Source: Pseudomonas sp. B21-056 (GTDB taxonomy: Bacteria; Pseudomonadota; Gammaproteobacteria; Pseudomonadales; Pseudomonadaceae). From it: DNA of 64,000 bases. Both the position numbers and the translations under genes were made by a program. Each line of letters begins with the position of its first letter. Position 1 is the stretch's first letter. Positions 54,516-63,927 of the stretch are shown here, one piece after another. Location: positions 5,456,001 to 5,520,000 of the forward strand of contig NZ_CP087203.1 in NCBI RefSeq assembly GCF_026016325.1. The letters run 5' to 3'. Below the pieces are notes generated by a model, which did no database searches, was not told the origin of the DNA, and saw only the letters and a program-made list of their open reading frames with translations.

Positions 54516-54707
54516 AGCGAGGCCTTTCTTGGGAAGAAGGTGAGAAAGTGGGAAAACTCAGTCCTTTAATCCCTGGCTGCGCCTCTCCTGTGCCGCTGCG
54601 CGAAGCATGGTATTAACGGTGGGCAAGACTGTCTGTAGAACGAATGAGCTACAGCGCCCGGTAAAATTCGCCCGACTTTTCATGCCCGCCCAGCGCATAA
54701 TGGCCCT

Positions 54708-55403
54708 ATGCTACCCACCCGTACCGACTCTGAACAGCCCCGCATCCACGTTGCCATCGTGGAGGACGACTCCTGCTTCAGCACAGCCTTGATCCAGATC
54801 GTGCACCTCGCTCCGGACATGCGCCTGGCAGGCATGGCCGGCAACTGCGCAGAAGGGCTTGCCATGCTCGAAGGCCCGCCGGCTGACGTGCTGCTGGTTG
54901 ACCTCGGTTTGCCCGATGGTTCTGGAATCGACGTGATCCGGGCCGCCTCGCGGCTGTGGCCGAGCTGCAACATCATGGTCAGCACCAACTTCGGCGACGA
55001 AACCCATGTCATGCGCTCGATTGAGGCCGGTGCGGCGGGCTACCTGCTCAAGGACAGCTCGCCGGCAAAAATACTCGATGAAATCCGCAGCCTTGCCAGC
55101 GGTGGCAGCCCGATCAGCCCGATCATCGCGCGGCAGATATTAGCCCGCTTCCGGCAAGCCCCGGCGCCTCTCGCCGCAGACCAGGAACCGGGCGCGGAAC
55201 CTGCGCCCTTGCTGTCGGTGCGGGAGAAAGAGGTGCTGGACTACATCACCAAGGGCTTTACCGCGAATGAAATCGCCCGGCTCATGCAGTTATCCCATTT
55301 CACGGTGCGATCTTTTGTACGACGCATCTACAGCAAGTTGAAAGTGACCTCCAAGGCGCAAGCCATCTATGAGGCAAGGACGCTGGGGCTATTGGCCGAC
55401 TGA
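54708..55403 (+). CDS. NarL/FixJ-type response regulator
   Basis: A 231-residue regulator. The receiver domain has the acidic pair VEDDS, phosphoacceptor D65 in LLVDLGLPDG and K in GYLLKDSS; the C-terminal LuxR-type helix-turn-helix has LSVREKEVLDYITKGFTANEIARLM and SHFTVRSFVRRIYSKL. It is followed by a sensor kinase 11 bp later. It is divergent from tpsA across 192 bp and is the natural candidate to control it. Confidence 0.92.
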   Translation: MLPTRTDSEQPRIHVAIVEDDSCFSTALIQIVHLAPDMRLAGMAGNCAEGLAMLEGPPADVLLVDLGLPDGSGIDVIRAASRLWPSCNIMVSTNFGDETHVMRSIEAGAAGYLLKDSSPAKILDEIRSLASGGSPISPIIARQILARFRQAPAPLAADQEPGAEPAPLLSVREKEVLDYITKGFTANEIARLMQLSHFTVRSFVRRIYSKLKVTSKAQAIYEARTLGLLAD

Positions 55404-55414
55404 ACGGCACGCGG

Positions 55415-57406
55415 ATGAGTTTCACCTTTGCGCGCCAACTTCCACCCAGTGACACATTGCCCATGAAAAACCGCTCCACCCCGCTATTCGCCCATCTGGT
55501 GCTCATCTTCTCCGTGGCGTTGCTGGCCTTGGTGGGCGTCCTGTACATGAATGCAGGTGACCGGCAGCCGCCCGCCGCCAGCCTGCATATGACCCAAGCC
55601 CAATGGCAGGCTTCGGATTCGCCGGGTTTCAACCCGCCGCCGCCCCTGCTGGACAGCAAGGCCCTGGCGGATAACTGGCAACCCGCCGAGCTGCCTCTGG
55701 CACCGTCCATCGCTTTGCTGCGCCAGGCCGATGCGTATGCCGCGACCGGCGCAACCCGCACCACCTGGCTCAAACTGTCCCCCCAAGGTGTATCCACCGC
55801 CTCCTGGCCACTGGCGCTGTACGCTGCCCGCATCAAGACGGATGGCACCATCGCGGTCTATGTCAACGGCCGCCTGGTGCATCGGGCACAGCAGCAAGGC
55901 CCGCTGTGGAATGGCACGCGTACCCCGCTGTGGGTGGTCCTGGAAAAAGAGCCCGATGGCACACCCGTGCGCGAAATACTTATCCGCCTGGAGCACACGC
56001 AAAAAACCCAGGTGGCGGTATCGTCGTTGTGGCTGGGCTCCGCCGAGTCGCTGCGCAGTCGCTATTACATGCGCCAGTGGCTGCAGCGGGAGTTGCCGGC
56101 GATGCTCAGTTCGGCGTTCCTGGCGGTGGGTATCTTTGCGCTGTTCGTCTGGTTCAAGCGCCGCCAGGAAACCGGCTACCTGCTCTTTTTCAACCTCGCC
56201 GCCACGTCTTTCTTGCGCGGCCTGCATTTCTATGTGGATTTACCGATCGCCAACGACTGGTTTGCCTGGCTGACGGTCAACTCCCTGTTCTGGCTGGTCA
56301 TGGTCGTACACTTTTTCCTCTGCCAATTGCATGGCCGTCCGCTTAAATGGCTGTCTCGCAGCCTGGTGGGCGTCACGGTCCTGCTTGGCGTGCTGACGCT
56401 ACCGGTGCTGGCAGTGCTGCCGAACACTCCCAAGGTCACCCCGCTGATTTATATGATCGCAGCACTGATGGGCAGCACCGTTGGCCTGGTCGGGGGCATC
56501 AGTGCCTGGCGCTGCTCCAGGGATGGACGGCTGGTGGCCCTGGGCATCGGCGCATGCACCTTGTTCGGCATAGCGGACTGGCTGCTGCAGAACAACTTCA
56601 TCAGCCCCGAAGGCTGGTACCTGGGTGCCTACACCAATGCCGTCTGCTTCAGCATCTTCGGGGTCCTGATGTATCGGCGCTATATCAAGGCCATTGACGA
56701 TGCGGAACAGGCCAGCGCCAGCCTGGCAAAGCGTCTGCAAGCGCGAGAAGCCGAGCTTGAACTCAGCCACCAGCAACTGCGCGAAACGCAGATGCGACAA
56801 ACCATCAGCGACGAACGCCAGCGCCTGATGCAAGACATGCACGACGGCCTGGGCTCGTCGCTGATCAACGCCATACGCTCGGTGGAAAGCGGCGGCATGA
56901 GCGACAGCAGGGTTTCCCAGGTCCTCAAGGACTGCCTGGACGACCTGAAGCTGACCATCGACTCAATGGAGCCGGTCGAAGCCGATCTGCTGCTGTTGCT
57001 GGCGACCCTGCGCTTTCGCCTGGAACCTCGTCTGGAAGGCACTGGCGTCAGTTTGCGGTGGGAAGTGCAGGAGCTTCCCACGCTCACCTGGCTCGACCCC
57101 TCCAGCGCATTGCACATCCTGCGCATCATCCAGGAAAGCATCGCCAACATCCTGCGCCATACCCACGCCACCGAGATCCGCGTGAGCACCGCGCTGGAAG
57201 CAACGGGCGTGCAAGTGAGCATCGAGGACAATGGCCACGGCTTCGATGTCAGAAAAGCCCTGGCAACCGCCACGGGACGCGGCCTGCACAACCAGCAACG
57301 CCGCGCCCAGGCCATTGGCGGAGCAGTCGCCTGGGAGTCCGGGGCAACAGGTACGCGGTTCATGCTGCGGTTGCCGCTGGCGTCAGGGGTGAAATCGTCT
57401 GTGTAG
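55415..57406 (+). CDS. 7TM-DISM-type sensor histidine kinase
   Basis: A 663-residue kinase (647 if the ATG at 55463 is used; neither start has a clear ribosome site). An N-terminal hydrophobic helix precedes a periplasmic DISMED2-like domain (residues about 50-215), then seven membrane helices (about 228-420), a coiled segment, the HisKA_3 dimerisation domain with H476 in DMHDGLGSS, and a HATPase with IQESIANILRHTHA and EDNGHGFD. Partner of the upstream response regulator. Its end overlaps the convergent Fic gene by 24 bases. Signal unknown; DISM sensors often bind carbohydrates. Confidence 0.9.
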   Translation: MSFTFARQLPPSDTLPMKNRSTPLFAHLVLIFSVALLALVGVLYMNAGDRQPPAASLHMTQAQWQASDSPGFNPPPPLLDSKALADNWQPAELPLAPSIALLRQADAYAATGATRTTWLKLSPQGVSTASWPLALYAARIKTDGTIAVYVNGRLVHRAQQQGPLWNGTRTPLWVVLEKEPDGTPVREILIRLEHTQKTQVAVSSLWLGSAESLRSRYYMRQWLQRELPAMLSSAFLAVGIFALFVWFKRRQETGYLLFFNLAATSFLRGLHFYVDLPIANDWFAWLTVNSLFWLVMVVHFFLCQLHGRPLKWLSRSLVGVTVLLGVLTLPVLAVLPNTPKVTPLIYMIAALMGSTVGLVGGISAWRCSRDGRLVALGIGACTLFGIADWLLQNNFISPEGWYLGAYTNAVCFSIFGVLMYRRYIKAIDDAEQASASLAKRLQAREAELELSHQQLRETQMRQTISDERQRLMQDMHDGLGSSLINAIRSVESGGMSDSRVSQVLKDCLDDLKLTIDSMEPVEADLLLLLATLRFRLEPRLEGTGVSLRWEVQELPTLTWLDPSSALHILRIIQESIANILRHTHATEIRVSTALEATGVQVSIEDNGHGFDVRKALATATGRGLHNQQRRAQAIGGAVAWESGATGTRFMLRLPLASGVKSSV

Positions 57407-58585
57407 ATCGGGGAAGACTATTTGTGCGAACCAGACGGGGAGAGCCGGATAAATTTGCCGAGATTTTGGGGACGGCGCCTCTACCACACCCAATTCGATG
57501 AGTTTCTTTAGCTGCTCGCCTGCCGTCTTGTCGATGAGACCTGTGTAGATCTTGAAATCAGCCCGGCTGACCTCTCCCTGAGTCAGCAAGATGTGCAATG
57601 CCCTCGCTGCGTCTTGCTTGATACCCGCCTGTATGAAGCGAGGCTCCAGGCCGATGACCCTCTCAAGGCGCATACGCAGTTCGCCCAAATCCACCTGTTT
57701 CTCTATATAGCCCATCTGATCGACGCAGACCTGGAGCATGAACTCGACAAATTCGATAAGTGCAGCCTGTGAGAGTAGGTCCCGCCCATCAAGATCACCT
57801 CGTCGAGACTGATCAGCTGCCCGCAACCGGGCGTAATACTCGTCCTGGCATCGAGCGAGTCCGCGAGAGAGCGACCACAGCGGAGAAGCCAGCCCAAGCT
57901 TATGCAATTGCAGATGCGTCACCATACGCACCACGCGCCCATTGCCATCTGCAAAGGGATGCACGAACGCCAAACGATGATGATAGGCCAGGCAGGCCAA
58001 TATTTTCTGTCGAGGATCACCCAGCCGACCGTATACGTCCTGCAGGCGACCCAGCATTGACACCACAGAGTCGAAATGGGGGGCTGCATGATCACCAACC
58101 AGTACGTTTCTCTGGGCCGCGTCCCGAAGCTGCCCTGGAACCAGCATCGTTCCGTCGATCAACCTCAGATCATCCTGACTGGCGGTCTCGAAGAGACGCC
58201 TGTGCACACGACTGAGCAGACCTGGATCAAAAAAATCTCGCCATTCCAGAATGGCACCGGCCTGTCGAGACAGGCGCTCAAATGCCTCTTGGGCACCGAT
58301 ATGGCTCATGGCCAACTCGTTCAGTTCCTTGGCGTTACGCCGGGGTGCCCGCGGAGAGAGTTCTGCCGGCTCAGTGTACTGCCCCTCAATCAGGTTGCTG
58401 TAGTAGCTGTTCGTAATACGGATAAGCCCTGCCAACCTCGTGGCTGTTGCTGAGGGCAATAGGCCGCTAAGCCGTCCCGCCTGGATCGGCAGCCGCTCTG
58501 CAGTATCCAGTAAGCTTTGAGGGAAAGCGGGAGAGGGAAGAATAGGCTCGAGCCATCTAACTCCTGAAATGAACTCCTGCGGCAT
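57383..58585 (-). CDS. Fic-family protein (AMPylase-type, class II autoinhibited)
   Basis: A 400-residue protein. The Fic motif HPFADGNGRVVR has H209 as the catalytic His. An N-terminal alpha-inh motif S63-NLI-E67-G68 (consensus S/T-x3-E-G/N) lies before the Fic core, which marks self-inhibited class II Fic proteins. A winged-helix-like C-terminal part (ARALHILLTQGEVSRADF, AGEQLKKLIELGVV) follows. Such enzymes transfer AMP to protein targets such as gyrase or act on themselves. No antitoxin gene is adjacent, fitting intramolecular control. Confidence 0.92.
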   Translation of the reverse strand: MPQEFISGVRWLEPILPSPAFPQSLLDTAERLPIQAGRLSGLLPSATATRLAGLIRITNSYYSNLIEGQYTEPAELSPRAPRRNAKELNELAMSHIGAQEAFERLSRQAGAILEWRDFFDPGLLSRVHRRLFETASQDDLRLIDGTMLVPGQLRDAAQRNVLVGDHAAPHFDSVVSMLGRLQDVYGRLGDPRQKILACLAYHHRLAFVHPFADGNGRVVRMVTHLQLHKLGLASPLWSLSRGLARCQDEYYARLRAADQSRRGDLDGRDLLSQAALIEFVEFMLQVCVDQMGYIEKQVDLGELRMRLERVIGLEPRFIQAGIKQDAARALHILLTQGEVSRADFKIYTGLIDKTAGEQLKKLIELGVVEAPSPKSRQIYPALPVWFAQIVFPDLHRRFHP

Positions 58586-58613
58586 CTGTCCGGCCTCAAA
58601 CTTTTCAGCGCTA

Positions 58614-58758
58614 TATTCGGATTTCTATTCGGAAACCGTTCTAACCAGAGCCCCTTTATTCCCTGGCCCGGGTGGTGGGACTATAGATTTTTTCGAGAAA
58701 TAATTTCGGATTTTTTTTCGTAAATTATTTCGGATTTTCTGGTGGGAAATTTCCCACC
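58614..58758. promoter_or_regulatory. Repeated TTCGGATTT motifs and a perfect palindrome between fic and hrpB
   Basis: TATTCGGATTTC at 58614, AATTTCGGATTTT at 58702 and TATTTCGGATTTT at 58726 are direct repeats, the last two 24 bases apart. GGTGGGAAATTTCCCACC at 58741-58758 is a perfect 18-base palindrome. The stretch is strikingly AT-rich for this genome. It lies upstream of fic and downstream of hrpB and could be the fic control region. Confidence 0.5.
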
Positions 58759-58803
58759 TTCGATCGGCCCCGGAAATGTGAAGTTTGCATTACCTGCAAC
58801 CCT

Positions 58804-61320
58804 TCACTTACGCGGTTTGACCCGCGCCGTCGCCTCCGCCACCAACGGATCATCCGGCCAGTAATGCTTGGGATATCTCCCTTTCAGATCCTTCTTCACC
58901 TCGGCGTAGGTGCTGCGCCAGAAGTTCGCCAGGTCCTGGGTCACCTGCACCGGCCGGCGTGCCGGGGACAGCAGGTGCAGCTTGACCACCTGGCGTCCGC
59001 CGGCGATGCGTGGGGTGTCGGCCAGGCCGAACAGTTCCTGCAAGCGTACCGCGAGGATCGGTGGGTGCTCGCTGTAGTCCAGGCGGATCGACGAGCCCGA
59101 GGGCACGCTCAGGTGGTGGGGTGCCAACTCGTCCAGCCGCTGCGGCAAGGGCCAGGGCAGCAGGTTGTGGACGATGCTCGACAGGTCCAAGTTGGCAAAA
59201 TGACTGAGCCGCGATACCCGTCCCAGGTACGGCATCAACCAGTGCTCAAGACTTCCGAGCAGCGCTGCATCGCTGACGTCGGGCCATTCGCTTTCGCCCC
59301 TGGCGTCCAGGTCCAGCCGACGCAGCAGTGCTACCCGCGCCTGCCATTGCCGCAGCTCCGGGGTCCAGGGCAGCAGTTCCAGGCCCTTGCGCCGGACCAG
59401 ATTGACCAGCGCCTGGCTGCGCGCCGACTCATCGAGGCCGGTCAACGGTTCGCGGCTGAGCACCAGTTCGCCAACCTTGCGCTGGCGCTCAGCCCGCAAT
59501 ACGCCCTCGCGTTCGTCCCAGTCCAGTTGATCCACCGCATGCACCTGCTCGGCCAGCACGGAATCGAACAGCGCCGGGTCGAAATCCGTTGCCAGGTAGA
59601 TCCGCTCTTCCCGCTGGCCCTGGCGGCTGCCGAGATCGGCGATCACCAGCCAGGCTTGTTTCATCAGGCTGTCGGCCTCGGCAAACAACGCCGCACGACC
59701 GTTGGCCAGGCGGTACTCAGCGCCGCCGGGCCGGCGCTGTTGCGCGACACGATCAGGGTAAGCCAGCGCCAGCAGCGCACCGAGCCAGCGTGGGTGATCG
59801 GGATCGGCCACGGCCTCCTCGGCCTTGCCCCGCAGGTAGCCGCGATACTGCCGGGCCAGTTGCCGCGCCCGCGTCACGCCGCCTTGCGCGCCTCGCGCCG
59901 CCCGTTCTTCGCCGGACAGCAAGGCCAGGCGACTGTGCAGGTCCGCGCCGGCGCCCCTGAGAATGTCCCGTTCGCCCAACAGCGCCGCAACGCTGCAGGC
60001 CATGTCCGCCAACCCCAGCGCCTGCCCGCGCAACAGCAAATGAGCGATACGGGGATGCGCGGGCAGTTCGGCCATGGCCTGGCCGTGGCGGGTCAGTTGC
60101 TCGCCGTCCAGCGCACCCAGGCGTTGCAGCAGATCCTGGGCCTGGGCGTAAGCGGCGGCGGGTGGAACGTCGAGCCAGATCAATTGCTGCGGCGTCACGC
60201 CCCAACGTCCCAGTTGCAAGGCCAGTCCGGCCAGGTCCGCGGAAAAAATCTCCGCGCTGCCGTAAGCCGCCAGTTGTTCATGCTGATCCTCGGACCACAA
60301 TCGATAGCACACCCCCGGCTCCAATCGCCCGGCCCGGCCGGCCCGCTGAGTGGCGCTGGCCCGGGAAATCCGCTGGGTGTCGAGGCGGGTCATGCCGCTG
60401 CCCGGATCGAAGCGTGGGACACGGGCCAGCCCGGCGTCGACCACCACCCGGACGCCGTTGATGGTCAGGCTGGTTTCGGCGATGTTGGTCGCCAGCACCA
60501 CTTTGCGCAGGCCAGGAGGTGCCGGGTCGATGGCGGCACGTTGCGCCGCGAGGTCCAATTCACCGTGCAATGGACAGAGCAACACGTTGCCGCCCTCGCC
60601 CAGGGCATCGGCCAGTTGCTGGTGGACACGACGGATCTCCGCCTGCCCGGGCAAGAACACCAGCACGCTGCCGGTTTCATCGTGCAGCGCTTCGAGCACG
60701 GTCTGCACCAGCCGCGGCTCGATGAACTCGCCAGGCTGGAACGGTCGGCCCCAGCGCACGGTCACCGGGAACATCCGGCCTTCACTGCGCAGGATCGGCG
60801 CGTCGTCCAGCAACCCGGCCAGGCGCTCGCCTTCCAGGGTCGCGGACATCAACAGAATCTTCAGCGGCTGGTCTTCACGAAACAGCTCCCGGCCGTTGAG
60901 ACTCAAGGCCAGGGCCAGGTCGGCGTCGAGGCTGCGCTCGTGAAACTCATCGAATATCAGCAGCCCCACGCCTTCCAGCGCCGGATCGTCCTGCAAACGG
61001 CGAGTGAGAATGCCTTCGGTGACCACTTCAATGCGGGTCCTGGGGCCAACCTTGCTGTCCAGGCGAATCCGGTAGCCGACGGTTTCACCCACCTTCTCGC
61101 CCAACTCACTGGCCAATCGCTCCGCCGCCGCCCGTGCCGCCAAGCGTCGGGGTTCGAGCATCAGAATGGTCTGCCCGGCCAGCCAGGACTCGTTCAGCAA
61201 GGCCAGCGGAACGCGGGTGGTTTTACCGGCGCCGGGCGGCGCTTCAAGCACGGCTTCATGGCGCGACGCCAAGGCTTGACGCAGGGCGGGTAAAACTTCA
61301 TCAATCGGCAAAGAAATCAT
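58804..61320 (-). CDS. hrpB: ATP-dependent helicase HrpB
   Basis: An 838-residue DEAH-type helicase. APPGAGKTT (I), LIFDEFHERSLD (II, DEFH), LMSATLEGERL (III), VLATNIAETSLTI (V) and QRAGRAGRLEPGVCYRLW (VI) are in order, followed by the HA2/OB-type region and the HrpB-specific C terminus. Its cellular role is not settled; homologues are RNA-dependent ATPases. It lies alone, divergent from the lipoprotein gene. Confidence 0.96.
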   Translation of the reverse strand: MISLPIDEVLPALRQALASRHEAVLEAPPGAGKTTRVPLALLNESWLAGQTILMLEPRRLAARAAAERLASELGEKVGETVGYRIRLDSKVGPRTRIEVVTEGILTRRLQDDPALEGVGLLIFDEFHERSLDADLALALSLNGRELFREDQPLKILLMSATLEGERLAGLLDDAPILRSEGRMFPVTVRWGRPFQPGEFIEPRLVQTVLEALHDETGSVLVFLPGQAEIRRVHQQLADALGEGGNVLLCPLHGELDLAAQRAAIDPAPPGLRKVVLATNIAETSLTINGVRVVVDAGLARVPRFDPGSGMTRLDTQRISRASATQRAGRAGRLEPGVCYRLWSEDQHEQLAAYGSAEIFSADLAGLALQLGRWGVTPQQLIWLDVPPAAAYAQAQDLLQRLGALDGEQLTRHGQAMAELPAHPRIAHLLLRGQALGLADMACSVAALLGERDILRGAGADLHSRLALLSGEERAARGAQGGVTRARQLARQYRGYLRGKAEEAVADPDHPRWLGALLALAYPDRVAQQRRPGGAEYRLANGRAALFAEADSLMKQAWLVIADLGSRQGQREERIYLATDFDPALFDSVLAEQVHAVDQLDWDEREGVLRAERQRKVGELVLSREPLTGLDESARSQALVNLVRRKGLELLPWTPELRQWQARVALLRRLDLDARGESEWPDVSDAALLGSLEHWLMPYLGRVSRLSHFANLDLSSIVHNLLPWPLPQRLDELAPHHLSVPSGSSIRLDYSEHPPILAVRLQELFGLADTPRIAGGRQVVKLHLLSPARRPVQVTQDLANFWRSTYAEVKKDLKGRYPKHYWPDDPLVAEATARVKPRK

Positions 61321-61415
61321 GCTGGCTCCAAAACAGAGGGCCGAGTATAACGGCGAACTGTTTGGCGTGGTCTGGACTCAAACCAACAACGCCTCTACTT
61401 GCTCAGGAGATTGTT

Positions 61416-61835
61416 ATGCGTATTCCCTTTCGCGTGATCGGCGGCGTTCTGGTCGCCACCCTGCTGACCCAAATCAGTGCCTGCGGCTCGATCTTCTACC
61501 CTGACCGTCGCGGCCAGATCGACGGCAAGATCGACCCGACCATTGCCGCGCTCGACGCCGTCGGCCTGCTGTTCTACATCATCCCCGGCCTGATCGCGTT
61601 CGCGGTGGACTTCGCCACCGGCGCCATTTACTTCGAGCCGGGCAAGACCGCCCAGGTCGCCCCGGAAAAACTCAAGCAGGCCGTCAACCCTGACGGCAGC
61701 GTCGACAACCATAAACTGCAAGCCATCCTGGAAAGCGAACTGGGCCGCAGCTTCCCCCTGGACGATCCACGGCTGATCCAGCACAAGGGCAGCGCGCAGC
61801 AACTGGCCGCCCTCGGACTCAAACCGGCCGCATAA
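61416..61835 (+). CDS. Small lipoprotein of unknown function
   Basis: A 139-residue protein with a lipoprotein signal: lipobox I20-S21-A22-C23. After acylation the mature part begins CGSIFYPDRRGQIDGKIDPT and contains a hydrophobic segment (LDAVGLLFYIIPGLIAFAVDFATGAIYF) which may be a membrane hairpin. AGGAGA precedes the ATG at 61416. Predicted envelope protein; the family is widespread in Pseudomonas but uncharacterised. Confidence 0.85.
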   Translation: MRIPFRVIGGVLVATLLTQISACGSIFYPDRRGQIDGKIDPTIAALDAVGLLFYIIPGLIAFAVDFATGAIYFEPGKTAQVAPEKLKQAVNPDGSVDNHKLQAILESELGRSFPLDDPRLIQHKGSAQQLAALGLKPAA

Positions 61836-61863
61836 CGGGCGCTACGCAAGGAACGACCGCGCC

Positions 61864-62757
61864 ATGACCACCGGCACCGAACACGCTCGCCTGCTACGCC
61901 TGGCCACCCGCGCCTCGGTGGCCGTGGCGTCGATCCTGATTATCGCCAAGGCACTGGCCTGGTGGCTGAGCGGTTCGGTGAGCATGCTCGCCGGCCTGAC
62001 CGACTCGGCACTGGACGGCGTCACGTCGCTGCTCAACCTGCTGGCGGTGCATTACGCCCTGCGCCCCGCCGATGCCGATCATCGCTACGGTCACGGCAAG
62101 GCCGAGTCCCTGGCCGGCATGGCCCAGGCGCTGTTCATCGGCGGCAGTGCCGTGTTGATTGCCTTGCAAGCCTTCGAACGCCTGAAGAACCCGGTCCCGG
62201 TGGATGCGCCCTGGCTCAGTGTCGGCGTGATCGTGTTTTCCCTGGTGCTGACCCTGGCGCTGCTGGCGTTGCAGCATCGGGTGATTCGCGTTACCGGCTC
62301 CACCGCCGTGCGCGCCGACTCGCTGCACTACCGTTCCGACCTGTTGCTCAACGGCAGCATCCTGGTGGCGCTGGTGCTGGCCGGGTTCGGCTGGTATCAA
62401 CTCGACGCCTGGTTCGGCCTGGGCATCGCCGCGTACATTTTGTGGAGCGCCATCCAGATTGGCCGGGAAAGCTTTGCCGTGCTGATGGATGAAGAACTGC
62501 CACCCGACGTCAGCCAGCACATGCTGGAACTGGCCTGCGCCGTGCCCGGTGTACTCGGCGCCCATGACCTGCGCACGCGGATCTCGGGCAACCACTGGTT
62601 CGTGCAATTGCATCTGGAGTTGCCTGGGGAACTGACCTTGTCAGTGGCCCACGGCATCAGCGACCAGGCGGCCGATGCGATTCATCGTGCTTATCCGAAG
62701 GCCGAGGTGCTGGTGCATGCCGATCCTTCAGAGGTGGTGAAAGCGGCCAGCGCCTGA
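61864..62757 (+). CDS. fieF: Cation diffusion facilitator (FieF/YiiP type)
   Basis: A 297-residue transporter with six membrane helices and a cytoplasmic C-terminal domain. The metal-site helices carry DSALDGVTSLLN and DADHRYGHGKAES (loop), and ADSLHYRSDLLLN (second site); the C-terminal domain has a His-containing HDLRTRISGNHWFVQLHLEL strand. These export Fe(II) and Zn(II) by proton exchange. It starts 28 bp after the lipoprotein gene and may be cotranscribed. Confidence 0.92.
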   Translation: MTTGTEHARLLRLATRASVAVASILIIAKALAWWLSGSVSMLAGLTDSALDGVTSLLNLLAVHYALRPADADHRYGHGKAESLAGMAQALFIGGSAVLIALQAFERLKNPVPVDAPWLSVGVIVFSLVLTLALLALQHRVIRVTGSTAVRADSLHYRSDLLLNGSILVALVLAGFGWYQLDAWFGLGIAAYILWSAIQIGRESFAVLMDEELPPDVSQHMLELACAVPGVLGAHDLRTRISGNHWFVQLHLELPGELTLSVAHGISDQAADAIHRAYPKAEVLVHADPSEVVKAASA

Positions 62758-62773
62758 TGTCTGCAGGAGTCAT

Positions 62774-62785
62774 TGTGGCGAGGGG
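62774..62785. repeat. Family A half-arm remnant
   Basis: TGTGGCGAGGGG identical to the outer arm of the family A repeat, then unrelated sequence. It lies between convergent fieF and the DUF6515 gene. Confidence 0.6.
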
Positions 62786-62806
62786 ACTGCATTCCAGGCT
62801 GAATGC

Positions 62807-63826
62807 TCAGTAACTCACCTGATACCCACGACTGCTCAAGCAACTCCCCTGGGCCTGCCGGTAGGTCTGCACCACTTCCGGCGCCGGTGGGTAGGTGTAG
62901 TTGCGCGGGTCGAAGCCGCTTTGCTGCACCGCCCAGCGATAACAGTCGTAGCCGTCCTGGTTGACTTGCTCGGGTGACTGGCCGTTGGCTGGATACGCCA
63001 CCACGTCGTAGCCATTGCCCTGGGGTTGAGGCTGCGGGTTGGCGACCGGCGCGTCGACCACGACGTAATCCTGGGTGTTGGCCTCGTAGATGTAATAGGC
63101 GCCGGCGGCGAGGAAAAACAGCGAACTGCCGATCCAGACCTCCCGGGCATAATCGGGCAGGTAACGGGTACGGATGCCCCGTGGCGGCTGCACCACGACA
63201 TAGCGCGGCCCTTGTGGGCGATACCAATAGCCGCCCGAGAAGAAATAGTCCTGGCCGCGATAAGGCACGCGGTAATTGCGATCCGGGAAGCGGTCGATCA
63301 CATAACCGGGACGATATTGCGGCCCCGGTCCCCAACCATTTCCATGTCCGTCCGGACGACCGGCCCAGTGCTGGTCGGGGCGATTGTCATGCTCGGGGCG
63401 TGGTCGATTGCTCGGATAGCCGTCGCTGCGGCGCGGGATATCGCGGTAGTAGCCCGGTTGCGGTTCACGGGTCTGGGTCACGCTGTCGGGACGGCCCTGG
63501 ATCGGCAGGTTATTGCCCGGCTGCTGCTGTTGCTGCTGCTGCGGTGGACGACCATGACCGTTGGGATCCTGAGGTGATCGGTCATGCCATTGCCCACCCT
63601 GGCGCTGGGCGCCGGGTTCGAACTGGCGGCTGTTGTCACCGCGGATGATTTCGTTGTTCCGAGGCCGGGGTTGTTCAGCATGACCCTGGCTATTGCCGCC
63701 GCGCTGGTCGTGGTCACGCCCGCCGTCCGGGCCACCACGGTTTTGCTGATCATCGGCCATCCCTTGCGCACTGACACTTGCCCACAACAGACCAACACCT
63801 GCCAAACGCCAGATGCGCGACTTCAT
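62807..63826 (-). CDS. Q-rich secreted protein with DUF6515-like C terminus
   Basis: A 339-residue protein. A signal peptide (MKSRIWRLAGVGLLWASVSA) is followed by a low-complexity Gly/Asn/Arg/Gln-rich region (including seven consecutive Gln), a central block with VIDRFPDRNYRVPYRG and YFFSGGYWYRPQGPRYVVVQPP, one hydrophobic stretch (SSLFFLAAGAYYIYEA), and a C-terminal DGYDCYRWAVQQSGFDP...SCLSSRGY module. GAGGAA precedes the ATG at 63826. Function unknown. Confidence 0.85.
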   Translation of the reverse strand: MKSRIWRLAGVGLLWASVSAQGMADDQQNRGGPDGGRDHDQRGGNSQGHAEQPRPRNNEIIRGDNSRQFEPGAQRQGGQWHDRSPQDPNGHGRPPQQQQQQQPGNNLPIQGRPDSVTQTREPQPGYYRDIPRRSDGYPSNRPRPEHDNRPDQHWAGRPDGHGNGWGPGPQYRPGYVIDRFPDRNYRVPYRGQDYFFSGGYWYRPQGPRYVVVQPPRGIRTRYLPDYAREVWIGSSLFFLAAGAYYIYEANTQDYVVVDAPVANPQPQPQGNGYDVVAYPANGQSPEQVNQDGYDCYRWAVQQSGFDPRNYTYPPAPEVVQTYRQAQGSCLSSRGYQVSY

Positions 63827-63927
63827 GTTATTCCTCACAACGGTTCAGGGCCTGATGATAAGACTGGGAAAAGCCCAGGCCGGTTCTGCAACAGGTTATC
63901 AGGCGCGAGATTTATTTCGCAGGCATT

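Noticed and set aside
47949..54569. Very long plus-strand open frames (1365 and 836 codons) opposite tpsA
   Set aside because: They mirror the repeats of tpsA on the other strand, are low-complexity, have no family features, and arise from high GC and periodic codon use.
58741..58758. Terminator for hrpB at the GGTGGGAAATTTCCCACC palindrome
   Set aside because: On the minus strand it is followed by an A-rich, not T-rich, stretch, so it does not look like an intrinsic terminator.
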